DNA from: Deinococcus carri
GTDB taxonomy: Bacteria; Deinococcota; Deinococci; Deinococcales; Deinococcaceae
DNA length: 53,706 nucleotides
Reading direction: 5' to 3'
NCBI RefSeq assembly: GCF_039545055.1
Contig: NZ_BAABRP010000021.1
Coordinates: forward strand, 1-53,706
Part shown: piece after piece, positions 13,144-24,529 of the stretch
How the letters are laid out: each line of letters opens with the position of its first letter
Position numbering within the stretch: position 1 is the first letter of the stretch
The notes under the pieces: generated by a model
Databases searched by the model: none
The model's input: only the letters and a program-made list of their open reading frames with translations
Told to the model about the DNA's origin: nothing
Position numbers and translations under genes: made by a program

Positions 13144-13644
13144 TTACTCCGTCTCCGGTGGGGCTGGAAGACGGCCCAGCAGCGCGCGCAGGGTGGCCCG
13201 CTCGGACAGCGTCAGGCCCCGCAGCAAGGCCTCCTCGTGCGCCACGTGCAGGGCCAGGAGCTGGTCCACGGCCTGCAGGCCCTGGGGAGTCAGGGCGGCC
13301 CGCACGGTGCGGCGGTCCCCGGCATCGGCCTGCCGGACCACCCAGCCCCGGCGTTCCAGCCCGTCCACGCGCTTGGTGACGGCGGGGGGCGTGATGACCA
13401 TCCGCTGGGCGAGTTCACCCAGGGTGAGGCCCTCGGGGGGCGAGGAGCGGCGTAGGGTCGCCAGCACGTCGAAGGCCGAGGGCGTCAGCTCGTGCCGCGC
13501 GAAAAAGGCTTCCAGCGCCGCCTGAAGGGCCTGGCTGGCGCGCTGCACGGCAATCACGGTCAGCATCGGTTCCGGGTTCACGTCCGGCCGTGCGGCGTGC
13601 CAGTCCCGTTCGATCTGCTCCAGTTCCAGCCGCGGCGTCTTCAT
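13144..13644 (-). CDS. MarR-family transcriptional regulator
   Basis: A 166-residue winged-helix protein. The recognition region reads LTLGELAQRMVITPPAVTKRVDGLE, followed by a wing with ADAGDRRTVRAALTPQG, the standard MarR DR-wing motif. It probably binds a palindrome as a dimer. A likely target is the ACCAGT-N9-ACTGGT site upstream of the DUF606 pair at 13790-14706. It begins at ATG 13644, and TAAAAC at 13651-13656 (minus strand) lies 6 bases upstream. The TA of that hexamer is the boundary of the 124-bp element at 13655-13782. Confidence 0.88.
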   Translation of the reverse strand: MKTPRLELEQIERDWHAARPDVNPEPMLTVIAVQRASQALQAALEAFFARHELTPSAFDVLATLRRSSPPEGLTLGELAQRMVITPPAVTKRVDGLERRGWVVRQADAGDRRTVRAALTPQGLQAVDQLLALHVAHEEALLRGLTLSERATLRALLGRLPAPPETE

Positions 13645-13654
13645 CCCCCCGTTT

Positions 13655-13782
13655 TAGAGCATTTGTCAAAAAGAGACCGTCTTTTTGACCGAGCGAAGCG
13701 AGTGAAATAAGGAGAGCATTTGGGAGAATGGAGGCGTTGGAAGCGCTTTTCCCAGGGCGGCGTAATTCGGACAAATGCTCTA
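13655..13782. mobile_element. TA-flanked 124-bp inverted-repeat element (copy A, MITE-like)
   Basis: The core 13657-13780 is bounded by TA on both sides. Its ends are inverted repeats GAGCATTTGTC (13657-13667) and GACAAATGCTC (13770-13780). Inside are a perfect 10-bp hairpin (13665-13674 with 13680-13689), the constant word CGAGCGAAGCGAG (13690-13702), a second direct copy of the end GAGCATTTG (13714-13722), TGGAG, and CGGA immediately before the right end. Copy B at 49384-49511 has the same length and order. It has no coding capacity. TA flanks suggest mobilisation by an IS630/Tc1-type transposase, which is inference. Confidence 0.7.
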
Positions 13783-13789
13783 ACGGGTT

Positions 13790-14251
13790 TCAGCGCCCGG
13801 CGTCTTCATCACGTTGCCGGTCCGTGGCGAGCAGGGCCACCGCCCCGGCCAGGAGGGCGGCGCTGAGGAGGCTGCTCGCCGTGGGGGCCTGCGGCGTCTG
13901 GCCCAGCCAGCCCAGGGCCGCTATCACCAGCGCCCCCAGCAGTTGCCCCAGCGTCACGCTGACCGTGCTGAGGCCGACCCCGAGCCGCGCTGCGCTCAGC
14001 AGACTGAGAGTCACGTAGGCCGCGCCCAGCAGGCCCCCGGTCAGCAGCCATCCGGCGGGAACCTGCGTGGGCCGCGCTCCGTCCAGCCCGCAGGTCCACA
14101 GCGCGAGCATCAGCACGCCCCCCACCAGAAAGTTCACGAGGGTCGCGGCCAGTGGACTGCCCAGCGCCCCCGACAGCCGCACGTTGAAGGCGAGGCCCGC
14201 AGCCAGACCCACCCCCGCGCCCAGCGTGCCCAGCAGCACCGCGAGGTTCAC
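13790..14251 (-). CDS. DUF606 (YdcZ-type) small DMT transporter, second of pair
   Basis: A 153-residue membrane protein with about five hydrophobic segments (NLAVLLGTLGAGVGLAAGLA, ATLVNFLVGGVLMLALW and others) and a short acidic tail. It belongs to the DUF606/YdcZ branch of the drug/metabolite transporter superfamily; the substrate is unknown. The GTG start overlaps the stop of the upstream partner by 4 bases (GTGA), so translation is coupled. Two half-length proteins probably pair as a heterodimer. Confidence 0.82.
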   Translation of the reverse strand: MNLAVLLGTLGAGVGLAAGLAFNVRLSGALGSPLAATLVNFLVGGVLMLALWTCGLDGARPTQVPAGWLLTGGLLGAAYVTLSLLSAARLGVGLSTVSVTLGQLLGALVIAALGWLGQTPQAPTASSLLSAALLAGAVALLATDRQRDEDAGR

Positions 14252-14706
14252 GCGGCCCCCCAGAGCCGCACGCCGAGCGCCGCGAGGACCAGGACCAGCG
14301 CGGCGGCACGCGCCCGGTTGACCCGCCGCCGCTTCAGGCCCAGAACGCCGAAATGGTCGAGCAGGATGGCGGTCACGACCTGGGCGGCAATCACCAGCGT
14401 GGTGGCCAGGGCCGCGCCCAGTGCCCGCGTCAGCAGTACGCTGCCTACCACGTACGCGCTCCCGACTGCGCCGCCCAGCCACACCCAGCGCGGTGCCTGC
14501 CGGGCAGCGGCCCAGCCGGGGCGAGTCCTGCTCAGGACCAGCAGCAACGTGAGACCCAGTGTCCCCATGCCGTAGGACACGGCGGCGGTCAGGGTCACGG
14601 AATGGAGGTGTTCTGCCAGCGCGCCGTTCACGGCGAACTGGACTGGCAGAAAGCTCCCCGCCAGCACCGCGAGAATGAGGGGAAACAGGGAAGGGCGTAC
14701 AGTCAT
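14248..14706 (-). CDS. DUF606 (YdcZ-type) small DMT transporter, first of pair
   Basis: A 152-residue membrane protein with five hydrophobic segments. The N-terminal pattern PLILAVLAGSFLPVQFAVNG with Gln and Asn in the first helix is characteristic of DUF606. It forms an operon with the paralogue at 13790-14251. ATG 14706 has AAGGAGG upstream. A palindrome ACCAGT-N9-ACTGGT overlaps the presumed promoter, so the pair is likely controlled by a regulator, with the nearby MarR protein the obvious candidate. Confidence 0.85.
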   Translation of the reverse strand: MTVRPSLFPLILAVLAGSFLPVQFAVNGALAEHLHSVTLTAAVSYGMGTLGLTLLLVLSRTRPGWAAARQAPRWVWLGGAVGSAYVVGSVLLTRALGAALATTLVIAAQVVTAILLDHFGVLGLKRRRVNRARAAALVLVLAALGVRLWGAA

Positions 14707-14720
14707 GAAGCCTCCTTGTT

Positions 14721-14740
14721 ACCAGTAAATATTTAACTGG

Positions 14741-14741
<1 letters not shown>
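14721..14741 (-). promoter_or_regulatory. palindromic operator of the DUF606 pair
   Basis: ACCAGT (14721-14726) and ACTGGT (14736-14741) are perfect inverted half-sites around an AT-rich 9-base centre. On the minus strand a TTGACT hexamer lies just upstream and a TTTACT hexamer 17 bases on lies within the palindrome, so a bound protein would block the promoter. The size and AT content fit a MarR-type site. Confidence 0.7.
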
Positions 14742-15127
<386 letters not shown>

Positions 15128-15184
15128 GGGGGCAGCGTACCGCCCCCGGCTCATACGGGCCGGAGGCGCAGAGGGCAGCAGCGT

Positions 15185-16012
15185 TCAGTTCTGCGGCACG
15201 AAGGGCCAGGCCACGTCCCCCGCCGGGTCGTTTCCAGTCAGGCCGGCCCAGGGCACCGGATAGACCTCGCGGCAGTCCAGGCCGCCCGGTGTGCCGTGGG
15301 CCTGGGCGTACTCGCACACGGCGTCGTAGGCCCGCAGGATGTCGGGGAACACGAACTGCGCCCTGGTCAGCGTCACGAAGGCTTCCGTGTGGGCGGGTTC
15401 CTCGCGCACGGTCACGTCGTCCGGCACCGTCAGGCTGCCCGTGAAGGGCACGCACACCTCCACCGGGCCGTCGCTGTCGGCGTTGACCTCGCCGTGGTAG
15501 ATGACGAAGGCCGCCCCCGCCGTCCGCTCTCCCGTCAGGGCGACCAGCCGGCTGCCCGCCTCCCCGATGAAGTCGCTCAGCTCCGCCACCGTCAGCCGCC
15601 GGGTGAGGGTCGCCACCCGCTGGGCGGGCACGAACCGCTGCTGAACGTCAAAAGTCTGTGTCATCTTCGTCTCTCCTTGCAGCTTCTCGATGAGGTACTG
15701 CGCCACGCCGCGCCGCCGCCCGTGTTCGCGCTCGACCCGCCCCCACAGCTCCGCGAGCCGCGCGGCCTGTGCCGCGGCCGGGGTCTCCAGCAGCGCCCGC
15801 ACCTCGCTCAGCGGCAAGTCGAGCTGGCGCAGCAGGCCAATCAGGTGGGCGGTGCCCAGTTGGGCGGGCGCGTAGAAGCGGTAGCCCGTGGCCGGGTCCA
15901 CCCGGGCGGGGGGCAGCAGCCCCAGGTCGTCGTACAGCCGCAGAGCCTTGAGGCTGAGGCGCGAGGCGCGCGAGAACGCGCCAATCGTGAGGGTTGCTGC
16001 CGTGTCCGTCAT
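15185..16012 (-). CDS. MerR-family regulator with GyrI-like effector domain
   Basis: A 275-residue regulator. Residues 8-75 form a MerR DNA-binding domain (TIGAFSRASRLSLKALRLYDDLGLL, PATGYRFYAPAQL), followed by a dimerisation helix and a GyrI/AraC-effector-like domain at about 115-275 (with VCVPFTGSL and FPDILRAYDAVCEYA). This is the BmrR-like architecture, in which the C-terminal domain binds hydrophobic or cationic drugs. Its own target is not evident; the MFS and DUF606 pumps in the window are only candidates. It is divergent from the M42 peptidase gene. Confidence 0.87.
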   Translation of the reverse strand: MTDTAATLTIGAFSRASRLSLKALRLYDDLGLLPPARVDPATGYRFYAPAQLGTAHLIGLLRQLDLPLSEVRALLETPAAAQAARLAELWGRVEREHGRRRGVAQYLIEKLQGETKMTQTFDVQQRFVPAQRVATLTRRLTVAELSDFIGEAGSRLVALTGERTAGAAFVIYHGEVNADSDGPVEVCVPFTGSLTVPDDVTVREEPAHTEAFVTLTRAQFVFPDILRAYDAVCEYAQAHGTPGGLDCREVYPVPWAGLTGNDPAGDVAWPFVPQN

Positions 16013-16095
16013 CCTGACCACCCCCGGAGGTGCAGGCAGTCTGGGGTCTGCCCCAGGGTGAGGGTCAAGCCCGGCGGGGCCGTATCATGCCGTCC

Positions 16096-17160
<1,065 letters not shown>

Positions 17161-17466
17161 TACCCCATTGCGATGATTCCTTTGAATCATCCCAGCGGAC
17201 TTGCAAAGCTGAGGAGTGGCGTCCTCAGGGGCGTCCGTTCACGACGACTGCGCAGGAGAGCGAGAAGCAAAAAGGACGGGGTTGCGGTGATGGACCACGA
17301 GCGGGTGAACCTACGTTTCTCCTGGCAAGAAAGGCGAGGGGCCGCCCCTGAGCCTGTGGCCCCTGAAGAACATCCGGTGCCGTCCCGGATGTTCTGGAAT
17401 CAGAGCAAGCCCGTATGACCTCCCCCTGATGCCGGGCCGACGTGGGGCTGACGTGGCCCCGGCACC
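17161..17466. other. structured intergenic stretch, no gene recognised
   Basis: Two clean hairpins are present. GATGATTC-CTTT-GAATCATC (17172-17191) lies right after the M42 stop and may end its transcript. GAACATCCGG (17368-17377) pairs with CCGGATGTTC (17385-17394). A weaker AGGGGCC/GGCCCCT pair lies between them. A short open frame crosses the region but has no ribosome site and no recognisable sequence. Confidence 0.5.
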
Positions 17467-19701
17467 TTGCTGGACGTGAAACGTCCCCTGGTCTGCCTGA
17501 CGGCCCTGCTGTCCCTGAGCCTGCCTTTCGCCCGGGCCGCCACCCTGGTGGGCTACGCCGAACTGCCCGCCGACACCTTCGCGGCGGGGCCGGCCAGCGG
17601 GGCCTTTGCCGATGGGCTGCGCGGCAAGCCGCGGTTTGCGGGCCAGCCCGTGCAGGGGTTTTCCGGGGTGCAGTTCGGCCCCGGCGGGGACTTCCTGTTT
17701 CTGAGCGACAACGGCTTCGGCGCGAAGAACAACAGTGCCGATTACCTGCTGCGCCTCTACCGCCTGAGCCTTACCGCGAAAACCAGCCCGGCGGCACAGG
17801 GCGGGGTGCGGGTGGGCACCTTCATCCAACTGCGCGACCCCGACCGCCGGGTGCCCTGGCTGATCGTGAACGAGGCCAGCCCCAAGCGGCTGCTGACCGG
17901 GGCCGACTTCGACGTGGAGGGCTTCGCGGTGGCCCCGGACGGGACGCTGTGGGTGGGTGACGAGTTCGGGCCGTACCTGCTGCACTTTAGCGCCGACGGG
18001 CGGCTGCTCGAAGCCCCGCTGCCCACCCCCAACCTCGCCGGGCTGCCCACCCTGCGCGGGCAGGCCCCCATCGTGATCGGGCACCGGGGCAGCTCCGGCA
18101 CGCGCCCCGAACACACGCTAGCGTCCTACCGCGCCGCCATCGAGGGGGGCGCGGATTTTATCGAACCCGATCTGGTTGTCACCCGGGACGGGGTGCTGGT
18201 CGCGCGGCATGAACCCGTCATCGCCGTGGTGGACGCCAGCGGCAAGGTGACCGAGGCGACGGCGGACGTGGCGAACCATCCCGAGTTCGGGAGCCGCCTC
18301 ACCACCAAGAAACTCGACGGCGTGGACGTGCGCGGCTACTTCGTCGAGGACTTCACGCTGGCCGAACTCCGGACCCTACGGGCGGTCGAGCGGCTTCCCG
18401 CGCTGCGGGGCCGGGCCTACGACGGGCAGTTTCAGATTCCCACCCTCGCGGAGATCATCGCGCTGGTCCGCGACGTGGAGGCCAGGACCGGGCGTAAGGT
18501 GGGCCTCTACCCCGAGACGAAGCACCCCACCTACATGCAGGCGGCGGGCTTCAACACGTCGCAACTGCTGATAGACACGCTGAAAAAAGAAGGCTTCACC
18601 GACCCTGCCCGCGTGTTCATCCAGTCCTTCGAGACGGCGAACCTCCGGGACCTCCGGGCGAACATCATGCCCAAGGCGGGTGTGAATCTGCCGCTGGTGC
18701 AACTGGTCAGCAGTCCGGACGAGGCCCCCTACGACTGGACCGCGCGGGGGGACGCCCGCAAGTACGGCGCGCTGACCACCGACGCCGCCCTCCGGGACAT
18801 CGCCACCTACGCCAGTGGGGTCGGCCCTTACAAGCGCTGGGTCATCGACGAGCGGGGTCAGACGACCGACTTCGTGAGGCGTGCCCACGCCGCCGGGCTG
18901 CTGGTTCACCCCTGGACCTTCCGCAACGAACCCCCCTACCTGCTGCCCAGCTACGCGGGCGACCCCGAGGCCGAGATGCGCCAGGCGCTGTGGGCCGGCG
19001 TGGACGGCTTCTTCACCGACTTCCCGGCCACCGGGGCGAAGGTGGTGGGCCAGTTCACCGCCCCCGAGGTCCGCAGCCCCCAGAGCCCCGCCTTCGCGCA
19101 GGGGGCCAGCAGCAGCGCCGCCAACCTGGGCGCGAGCGGCGGTTTCGAGGGCCTGAGCCGCAGCCCGGACGGCAAGACGCTGTACGCCCTGCTGGAAAAG
19201 ACGGTCGCGGGGGACGTGCCGGGGCAACTGCGCCTGCACGCCTTCGACCTGGCGACCCGCCGCTGGACCCTGGTCGGCCGCTACGCCCTGGAGGACGCCG
19301 CCCACGCCATCGGTGACCTGACACCCGTGAACGCCACGGACTATCTGGTGCTCGAACGCGACAACGCCAGCGGCGCGGCGGCGAAGTTCAAGCGGGTCTA
19401 TCAGGTCAGCCTGACGCAGAAGAATCCCGACGGCACCCTGAAAAAGACGCTGGTAGCCGACCTGATGAACGTGCGGGACCCGCAGGGCCTTGCGCCCGCC
19501 ACGCGGGGCGGCGTGTTCTCCTTTCCCTACCTGACCATCGAGAACGTCATCGTGCTGGACGCGAGCACCCTCCTGGTCGCCAACGACAACAACTACCCCG
19601 CCACGGGGGGGCGCGGTGCGGATGTCAAGGACCGGACGGAGTTCCTGTGGCTGAAGCTGGATGCCCCGCTGAACCTCGCGGCGGGGGTGGGCCGCCGCTG
19701 A
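17467..19701 (+). CDS. exported phytase-like esterase with inserted glycerophosphodiester phosphodiesterase domain
   Basis: A protein of up to 744 residues with a signal peptide (LTALLSLSLPFARA). Residues about 25-195 are the first part of an esterase-like/phytase-type beta-propeller (GFSGVQFGPGGDFLFLSDNG, DVEGFAVAPDGTLWVGDEFG). Residues about 200-530 are a GDPD TIM barrel (VIGHRGSSGTRPEHT, EPDLVVTRDGVLVARHEP, GVDGFFTDFPATG). Residues about 535-744 resume the propeller (GGFEGLSRSPDGKTLYALLE, YLTIENVIVLDASTLLVAND). The barrel is thus inserted within the propeller. It likely releases phosphate or glycerol-3-phosphate from phosphodiesters outside the membrane. The start is either TTG 17467 or GTG 17476; no strong signal decides. 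Confidence 0.85.
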   Translation: MLDVKRPLVCLTALLSLSLPFARAATLVGYAELPADTFAAGPASGAFADGLRGKPRFAGQPVQGFSGVQFGPGGDFLFLSDNGFGAKNNSADYLLRLYRLSLTAKTSPAAQGGVRVGTFIQLRDPDRRVPWLIVNEASPKRLLTGADFDVEGFAVAPDGTLWVGDEFGPYLLHFSADGRLLEAPLPTPNLAGLPTLRGQAPIVIGHRGSSGTRPEHTLASYRAAIEGGADFIEPDLVVTRDGVLVARHEPVIAVVDASGKVTEATADVANHPEFGSRLTTKKLDGVDVRGYFVEDFTLAELRTLRAVERLPALRGRAYDGQFQIPTLAEIIALVRDVEARTGRKVGLYPETKHPTYMQAAGFNTSQLLIDTLKKEGFTDPARVFIQSFETANLRDLRANIMPKAGVNLPLVQLVSSPDEAPYDWTARGDARKYGALTTDAALRDIATYASGVGPYKRWVIDERGQTTDFVRRAHAAGLLVHPWTFRNEPPYLLPSYAGDPEAEMRQALWAGVDGFFTDFPATGAKVVGQFTAPEVRSPQSPAFAQGASSSAANLGASGGFEGLSRSPDGKTLYALLEKTVAGDVPGQLRLHAFDLATRRWTLVGRYALEDAAHAIGDLTPVNATDYLVLERDNASGAAAKFKRVYQVSLTQKNPDGTLKKTLVADLMNVRDPQGLAPATRGGVFSFPYLTIENVIVLDASTLLVANDNNYPATGGRGADVKDRTEFLWLKLDAPLNLAAGVGRR

Positions 19702-19839
19702 CGCACGCTTCCGGGGTGGGCCGCCTTCCGCGTGGGGCGGCCCCCTGGGCTGTCCCGCCTGCCCGTGCCCTTTCTCCCACTCCCCCCCCTGGCCCCGCGC
19801 TAGCATCTCTCCCGGCCCCTCCCAGCGAGGCGGGGCCAC

Positions 19840-20082
19840 CTCTTTCGGGGCGGGGTGCAACTCCCCACCGGCGGTGATCCGGCGCTGTGCTTTTCAGGCC
19901 AGGCCGGTCAGCCCGCGAAGCCCGCGCAAACGCAAGACGCGCGAGGCCCGATTCGGTGCGATTCCGAGGCCGACGGTAAGAGGGGGGCGGATGGCAGCAG
20001 GCAGAAGGCGAAAGGCCCAGGGGGCTGGCCGCTGAACGCTGGCGGCTGACCGCTTCCCGGAGTCCGGATGGAAGAAGGAGGC
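19840..20082 (+). promoter_or_regulatory. FMN riboswitch (RFN element) of the ribD operon
   Basis: Conserved RFN blocks appear in order: GGGGCGGGGTGCAA, CCCCACCGGCGGTGAT, AGCCCGCGA, GATTCGGTGCGATTCCGAGG, CCGACGGT, and AGTCCGGATGGAAGAAGG. The aptamer binds FMN and represses riboflavin genes. Between CCGACGGT and AGTCCGGATG, the tip of P6, there are about 83 bases (19978-20060) where a few bases are usual. A GC-rich hairpin GCCCGCC/GGCGGGC (near 20088-20106) lies between the riboswitch and the ribD start and may be part of the expression platform. Confidence 0.92.
20031..20053 (+). repeat. dispersed GCTGA-type repeat, copy 1 (inside riboswitch P6 loop)
   Basis: The sequence GCTGAACGCTGGCGG plus CTGACCGC follows the pattern GCTGA-N2-(G/A)CTG(A/G)CGGCTGA-N2-GC. 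The pattern is shared with 21857-21881 (minus strand) and 28200-28223. Confidence 0.6.
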
Positions 20083-20118
20083 CGCTTTGCCCGCCACCCC
20101 GGCGGGCGGCGTCAACGT

Positions 20119-21234
20119 ATGTCTGGAATGAACAGTCCCGGAGCGGCCACGCTGCTCCCGGAAGACGAGGCCTGGATGGCCCTAGCCCTCGCGGAGGCGG
20201 CCCGGGGCCTGGGCCGCACCGCCCCCAACCCCCCGGTGGGCTGCGTGTTGGTTCGCAGGGGGGAGGTGGTGGGGCGCGGCTTTCACCCCCGGGCGGGCGA
20301 ACCGCACGCCGAGGTGTTCGCGCTGCGGGGGGCCGGAGAGCGGGCGCGCGGGGCCACCGCTTACGTGACCCTCGAACCGTGCAGCCACTTCGGGCGCACG
20401 CCGCCCTGTGCCGACGCCCTGCTGGCGGCGGGGATCGCGCGGGTGGTGGTGGCGGCCCTGGACCCCAACCCGAAAGTGGCGGGCCGGGGCGTCCGCCGGT
20501 TGCGCGAAGCGGGCGTGGAGGTCACGGTCGGCGTGCGGGAGGCGGAGGCCGCGCGCCAGCAGGCCGGCTTCCGCTCGCTGGTCACGCGTGGGCGACCCTG
20601 GGTGGTCTACAAGTACGCGATGACCCTGGATGGCCGGGTGGCCGCGACGGGCGAGGGCAACGGCCCCGTCACCTCCGCCCCGGCCCGTGAGCGCGTGATG
20701 CGCTGGCGCGACGAACTCGATGCCCTGGCCGTGGGCGTGGGCACCGTCCTGGCCGACGACCCTCGCCTGACCGTGCGCGGCGTAATGGGCGGCCGCGACC
20801 CCCGCCCGGTGATTTTCGACCGGCAGGCCCGCACGCCCCTCTCGGCGCGGGCACTGCGGCCCGGCACCGTGATTGTCACGTCCCCCTGGGCCGATGCGGG
20901 CCGACTGGCGGACACGGGCGCGACCGTCCTGCGCGCCGCGTCCCTGCCGGAGGCCCTGCATGCCCTGGGTGACCTTCACCTCTCCAGCCTGCTGCTGGAG
21001 GGCGGCCCCACCCTCGCCACCGCCTTTGTGGAGGCCGGGCTGGTGGACGAGGTGCGCGCCCTGGTCGCCCCCAAGCTGCTCGGTGCGGGCCTCTCGCCCC
21101 TGTGCGGCCCTCCCCGCGGGATGGCCGACGCCCTGGTCCTGCGGGACCTCCACACCGAAATCCTCGGCCCGGACTTGCTGGTCTCGGGCCTGCTGAACGA
21201 CATTCCGCGCCTGGGCGCGGCAGGAGCCAACTGA
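20119..21234 (+). CDS. ribD: bifunctional riboflavin deaminase/reductase
   Basis: A 371-residue fusion enzyme. The N-terminal cytidine-deaminase-like domain (about 1-150) has the zinc motif HAEVFAL and [15 protein letters not shown]. The C-terminal RibD/RibG reductase domain (about 155-371) has [16 protein letters not shown] and [20 protein letters not shown]. It converts the pyrimidine product of GTP cyclohydrolase II to 5-amino-6-ribitylaminouracil phosphate. It is the first gene of a riboswitch-controlled operon, and its stop overlaps the ribE start (TGATG). The start may be 20119 or the ATG at 20128; neither has a clear Shine-Dalgarno. An in-frame ATG at 20068 lies inside the riboswitch and is unlikely. 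Confidence 0.95.
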   Translation: MSGMNSPGAATLLPEDEAWMALALAEAARGLGRTAPNPPVGCVLVRRGEVVGRGFHPRAGEPHAEVFALRGAGERARGATAYVTLEPCSHFGRTPPCADALLAAGIARVVVAALDPNPKVAGRGVRRLREAGVEVTVGVREAEAARQQAGFRSLVTRGRPWVVYKYAMTLDGRVAATGEGNGPVTSAPARERVMRWRDELDALAVGVGTVLADDPRLTVRGVMGGRDPRPVIFDRQARTPLSARALRPGTVIVTSPWADAGRLADTGATVLRAASLPEALHALGDLHLSSLLLEGGPTLATAFVEAGLVDEVRALVAPKLLGAGLSPLCGPPRGMADALVLRDLHTEILGPDLLVSGLLNDIPRLGAAGAN

Positions 21235-21898
21235 TGTTTACCGGAATCGTGGAACAGGTCGGCCGCGTCACGCACGTGGCCGAGACGAACGGCAACCTCA
21301 CCCTTACCATCCAGCCCGCGCGGATGTGGCCCGACCTCGCGCTGGGCGAGAGCGTCGCCTGCTCCGGCACCTGCCTCACCGTGACGGGCTGGGACGGCCT
21401 GGGCTTCACGGTGGACCTCAGCCGCGAAACCGTGAACAAGACGGCTCCCCACTGGCGGGAGGGCGCACGCCTGAACCTGGAACGGGCCATGACCACTTTC
21501 GGGCGCTTCGGCGGGCACATGGTGAGCGGCCATGTGGACGGCACCGGCGAGATTCTGGCGCGGCGGGAGGAACCGGGGGCCTACACCCTGACCGTCCGCG
21601 CTGCGCCGCACCTCGCCCGCTATTTGGTGCCCAAGGGCAGCGTGACCGTGGACGGCGTGAGCCTCACCGTGGTGGATACGGGTGGCCCCGGCGGCAGCCG
21701 CGCCGACCTCGCCCCCGACGAGTTCACCCTCTGGCTGGTGCCGCACACCCTGGAGGTCACCACCCTGGGGGACTGGCAGCCGGGTACGGTGGTCAATCTG
21801 GAGGCCGACCAGCTGGCGAAGTACGTGGAGCGGCTGCTGCTGATGCGGGAAGCGGCCAGCTCTCAGCCGTCAGCCCTCAGCGGGGCGGAGGTGGCGCG

Positions 21899-21902
<4 letters not shown>
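21234..21902 (+). CDS. ribE: riboflavin synthase alpha chain
   Basis: A 222-residue protein of two repeated lumazine-binding barrels. The diagnostic start [12 protein letters not shown] and the repeats [13 protein letters not shown] (first) and [14 protein letters not shown] (second) are seen, plus [15 protein letters not shown]. It dismutates two 6,7-dimethyl-8-ribityllumazine molecules to riboflavin. It is coupled to ribD by a 1-base overlap and to ribBA by a GTGA overlap. The last about 15 residues (SSQPSALSG) are encoded by a copy of the dispersed GCTGA repeat and are unlikely to be part of the fold. Confidence 0.95.
21857..21881 (-). repeat. dispersed GCTGA-type repeat, copy 2 (in the 3' end of ribE)
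   Basis: On the minus strand this reads GCTGAGGGCTGACGG then CTGAGAGCTG, the same pattern as the copies at 20031 and 28200. It is translated as the C-terminal tail of riboflavin synthase. Confidence 0.6.
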
Positions 21903-23086
<1,184 letters not shown>

Positions 23087-23088
23087 GT

Positions 23089-23125
23089 GGGGGAGGGGAG
23101 GGGTTTGCGTTGCCCCCTCCCTTTG
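23089..23125 (+). terminator. terminator of the rib operon
   Basis: GGGAGGGG runs pair with CCCCCTCCC across a short loop containing TTTGCGTTG, followed by TTT. It lies directly after the ribBA stop. Confidence 0.6.
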
Positions 23126-23149
23126 TGACATTTCTGTAAGACTGACCCC

Positions 23150-23680
23150 GTGACCGACGAACGCCTCTCCCGCCGCCTCTCGTATCTGCTGCGCCACGTG
23201 CCTGGCGAGATGGGCGTGACGCTGGAACCGGGGGGCTGGGCACCGGTAGACGCGGTGCTGCGGCACCTGCACCTCTCCCGCGAACGGCTGGAGCGGCTGG
23301 TGGCCGCCGACCGCAAGGGGCGCTACACCCTTCAGGGCGACCGCATCCGCGCCAACCAGGGCCACACCGTCCCGGTGGACCTGCGACTGCCGCTGACCGT
23401 GCCCCCGGAGCGGCTCTACCACGGCACCCACGCGGGCGCGCTGGCCGCCATCCGCGCGGAGGGGCTGCGGCCGATGGGGCGGCATCACGTCCACCTCTCG
23501 CGCGACGAGGCCACCGCCCGCAAGGTGGGGGCGCGGCGTGGCCAGCCCGTCATTCTCACCGTGCAATCGGGCCAGATGTACCGGGCTGGGCACAGCTTCT
23601 ACCGCAGCGACAACGGCGTGTGGCTGACGGACGCGGTACCGCCCGAATACCTCGTGTTCCCGGCAGGCGCGTTACCCTGA
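23150..23680 (+). CDS. kptA: RNA 2'-phosphotransferase, Tpt1/KptA family
   Basis: A 176-residue protein with the two-lobed KptA layout. The N-terminal winged lobe begins RLSRRLSYLLRHVP (conserved Arg and His of the active site) and contains EPGGWAPVDAVL. The C-terminal ART-fold lobe has LYHGTHAGALAAIRAEGLRPMGRHHVHLS and QMYRAGHSFYRSDNGVWLTD. The family transfers a 2'-phosphate from RNA to NAD+, giving ADP-ribose 1'',2''-cyclic phosphate and nicotinamide; the natural RNA in bacteria is unclear. The start is GTG 23150. It sits directly before a sirtuin gene. Confidence 0.93.
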   Translation: MTDERLSRRLSYLLRHVPGEMGVTLEPGGWAPVDAVLRHLHLSRERLERLVAADRKGRYTLQGDRIRANQGHTVPVDLRLPLTVPPERLYHGTHAGALAAIRAEGLRPMGRHHVHLSRDEATARKVGARRGQPVILTVQSGQMYRAGHSFYRSDNGVWLTDAVPPEYLVFPAGALP

Positions 23681-23684
23681 CCCC

Positions 23685-24422
<738 letters not shown>

Positions 24423-24448
24423 CGAGGGGTGCGGGCTGACTTCAACAC

Positions 24449-24487
24449 GAATATTCCTTGACAGGAATATTCCCGATGGAGTATCTT
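24449..24487 (+). promoter_or_regulatory. promoter and palindromic operator of the arsR-type operon
   Basis: GAATATTCC (24449-24457) and GGAATATTC (24464-24472) are perfect inverted repeats around TTGACA (24458-24463), which serves as the -35 box. A -10 TATCTT (24482-24487) follows at 18 bases. A repressor bound to the palindrome would cover the -35, consistent with autoregulation by the ArsR-type protein encoded next. Confidence 0.85.
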
Positions 24488-24529
24488 TAAGCCACCAACG
24501 ACCCTGCGGTCGGAAAGGAGGAGCCTTCC

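Noticed and set aside
20068..20118. ribD starting at ATG 20068
   Set aside because: That ATG is part of the conserved riboswitch block CCGGATGGAAGAAGG; the added residues are not enzyme-like.
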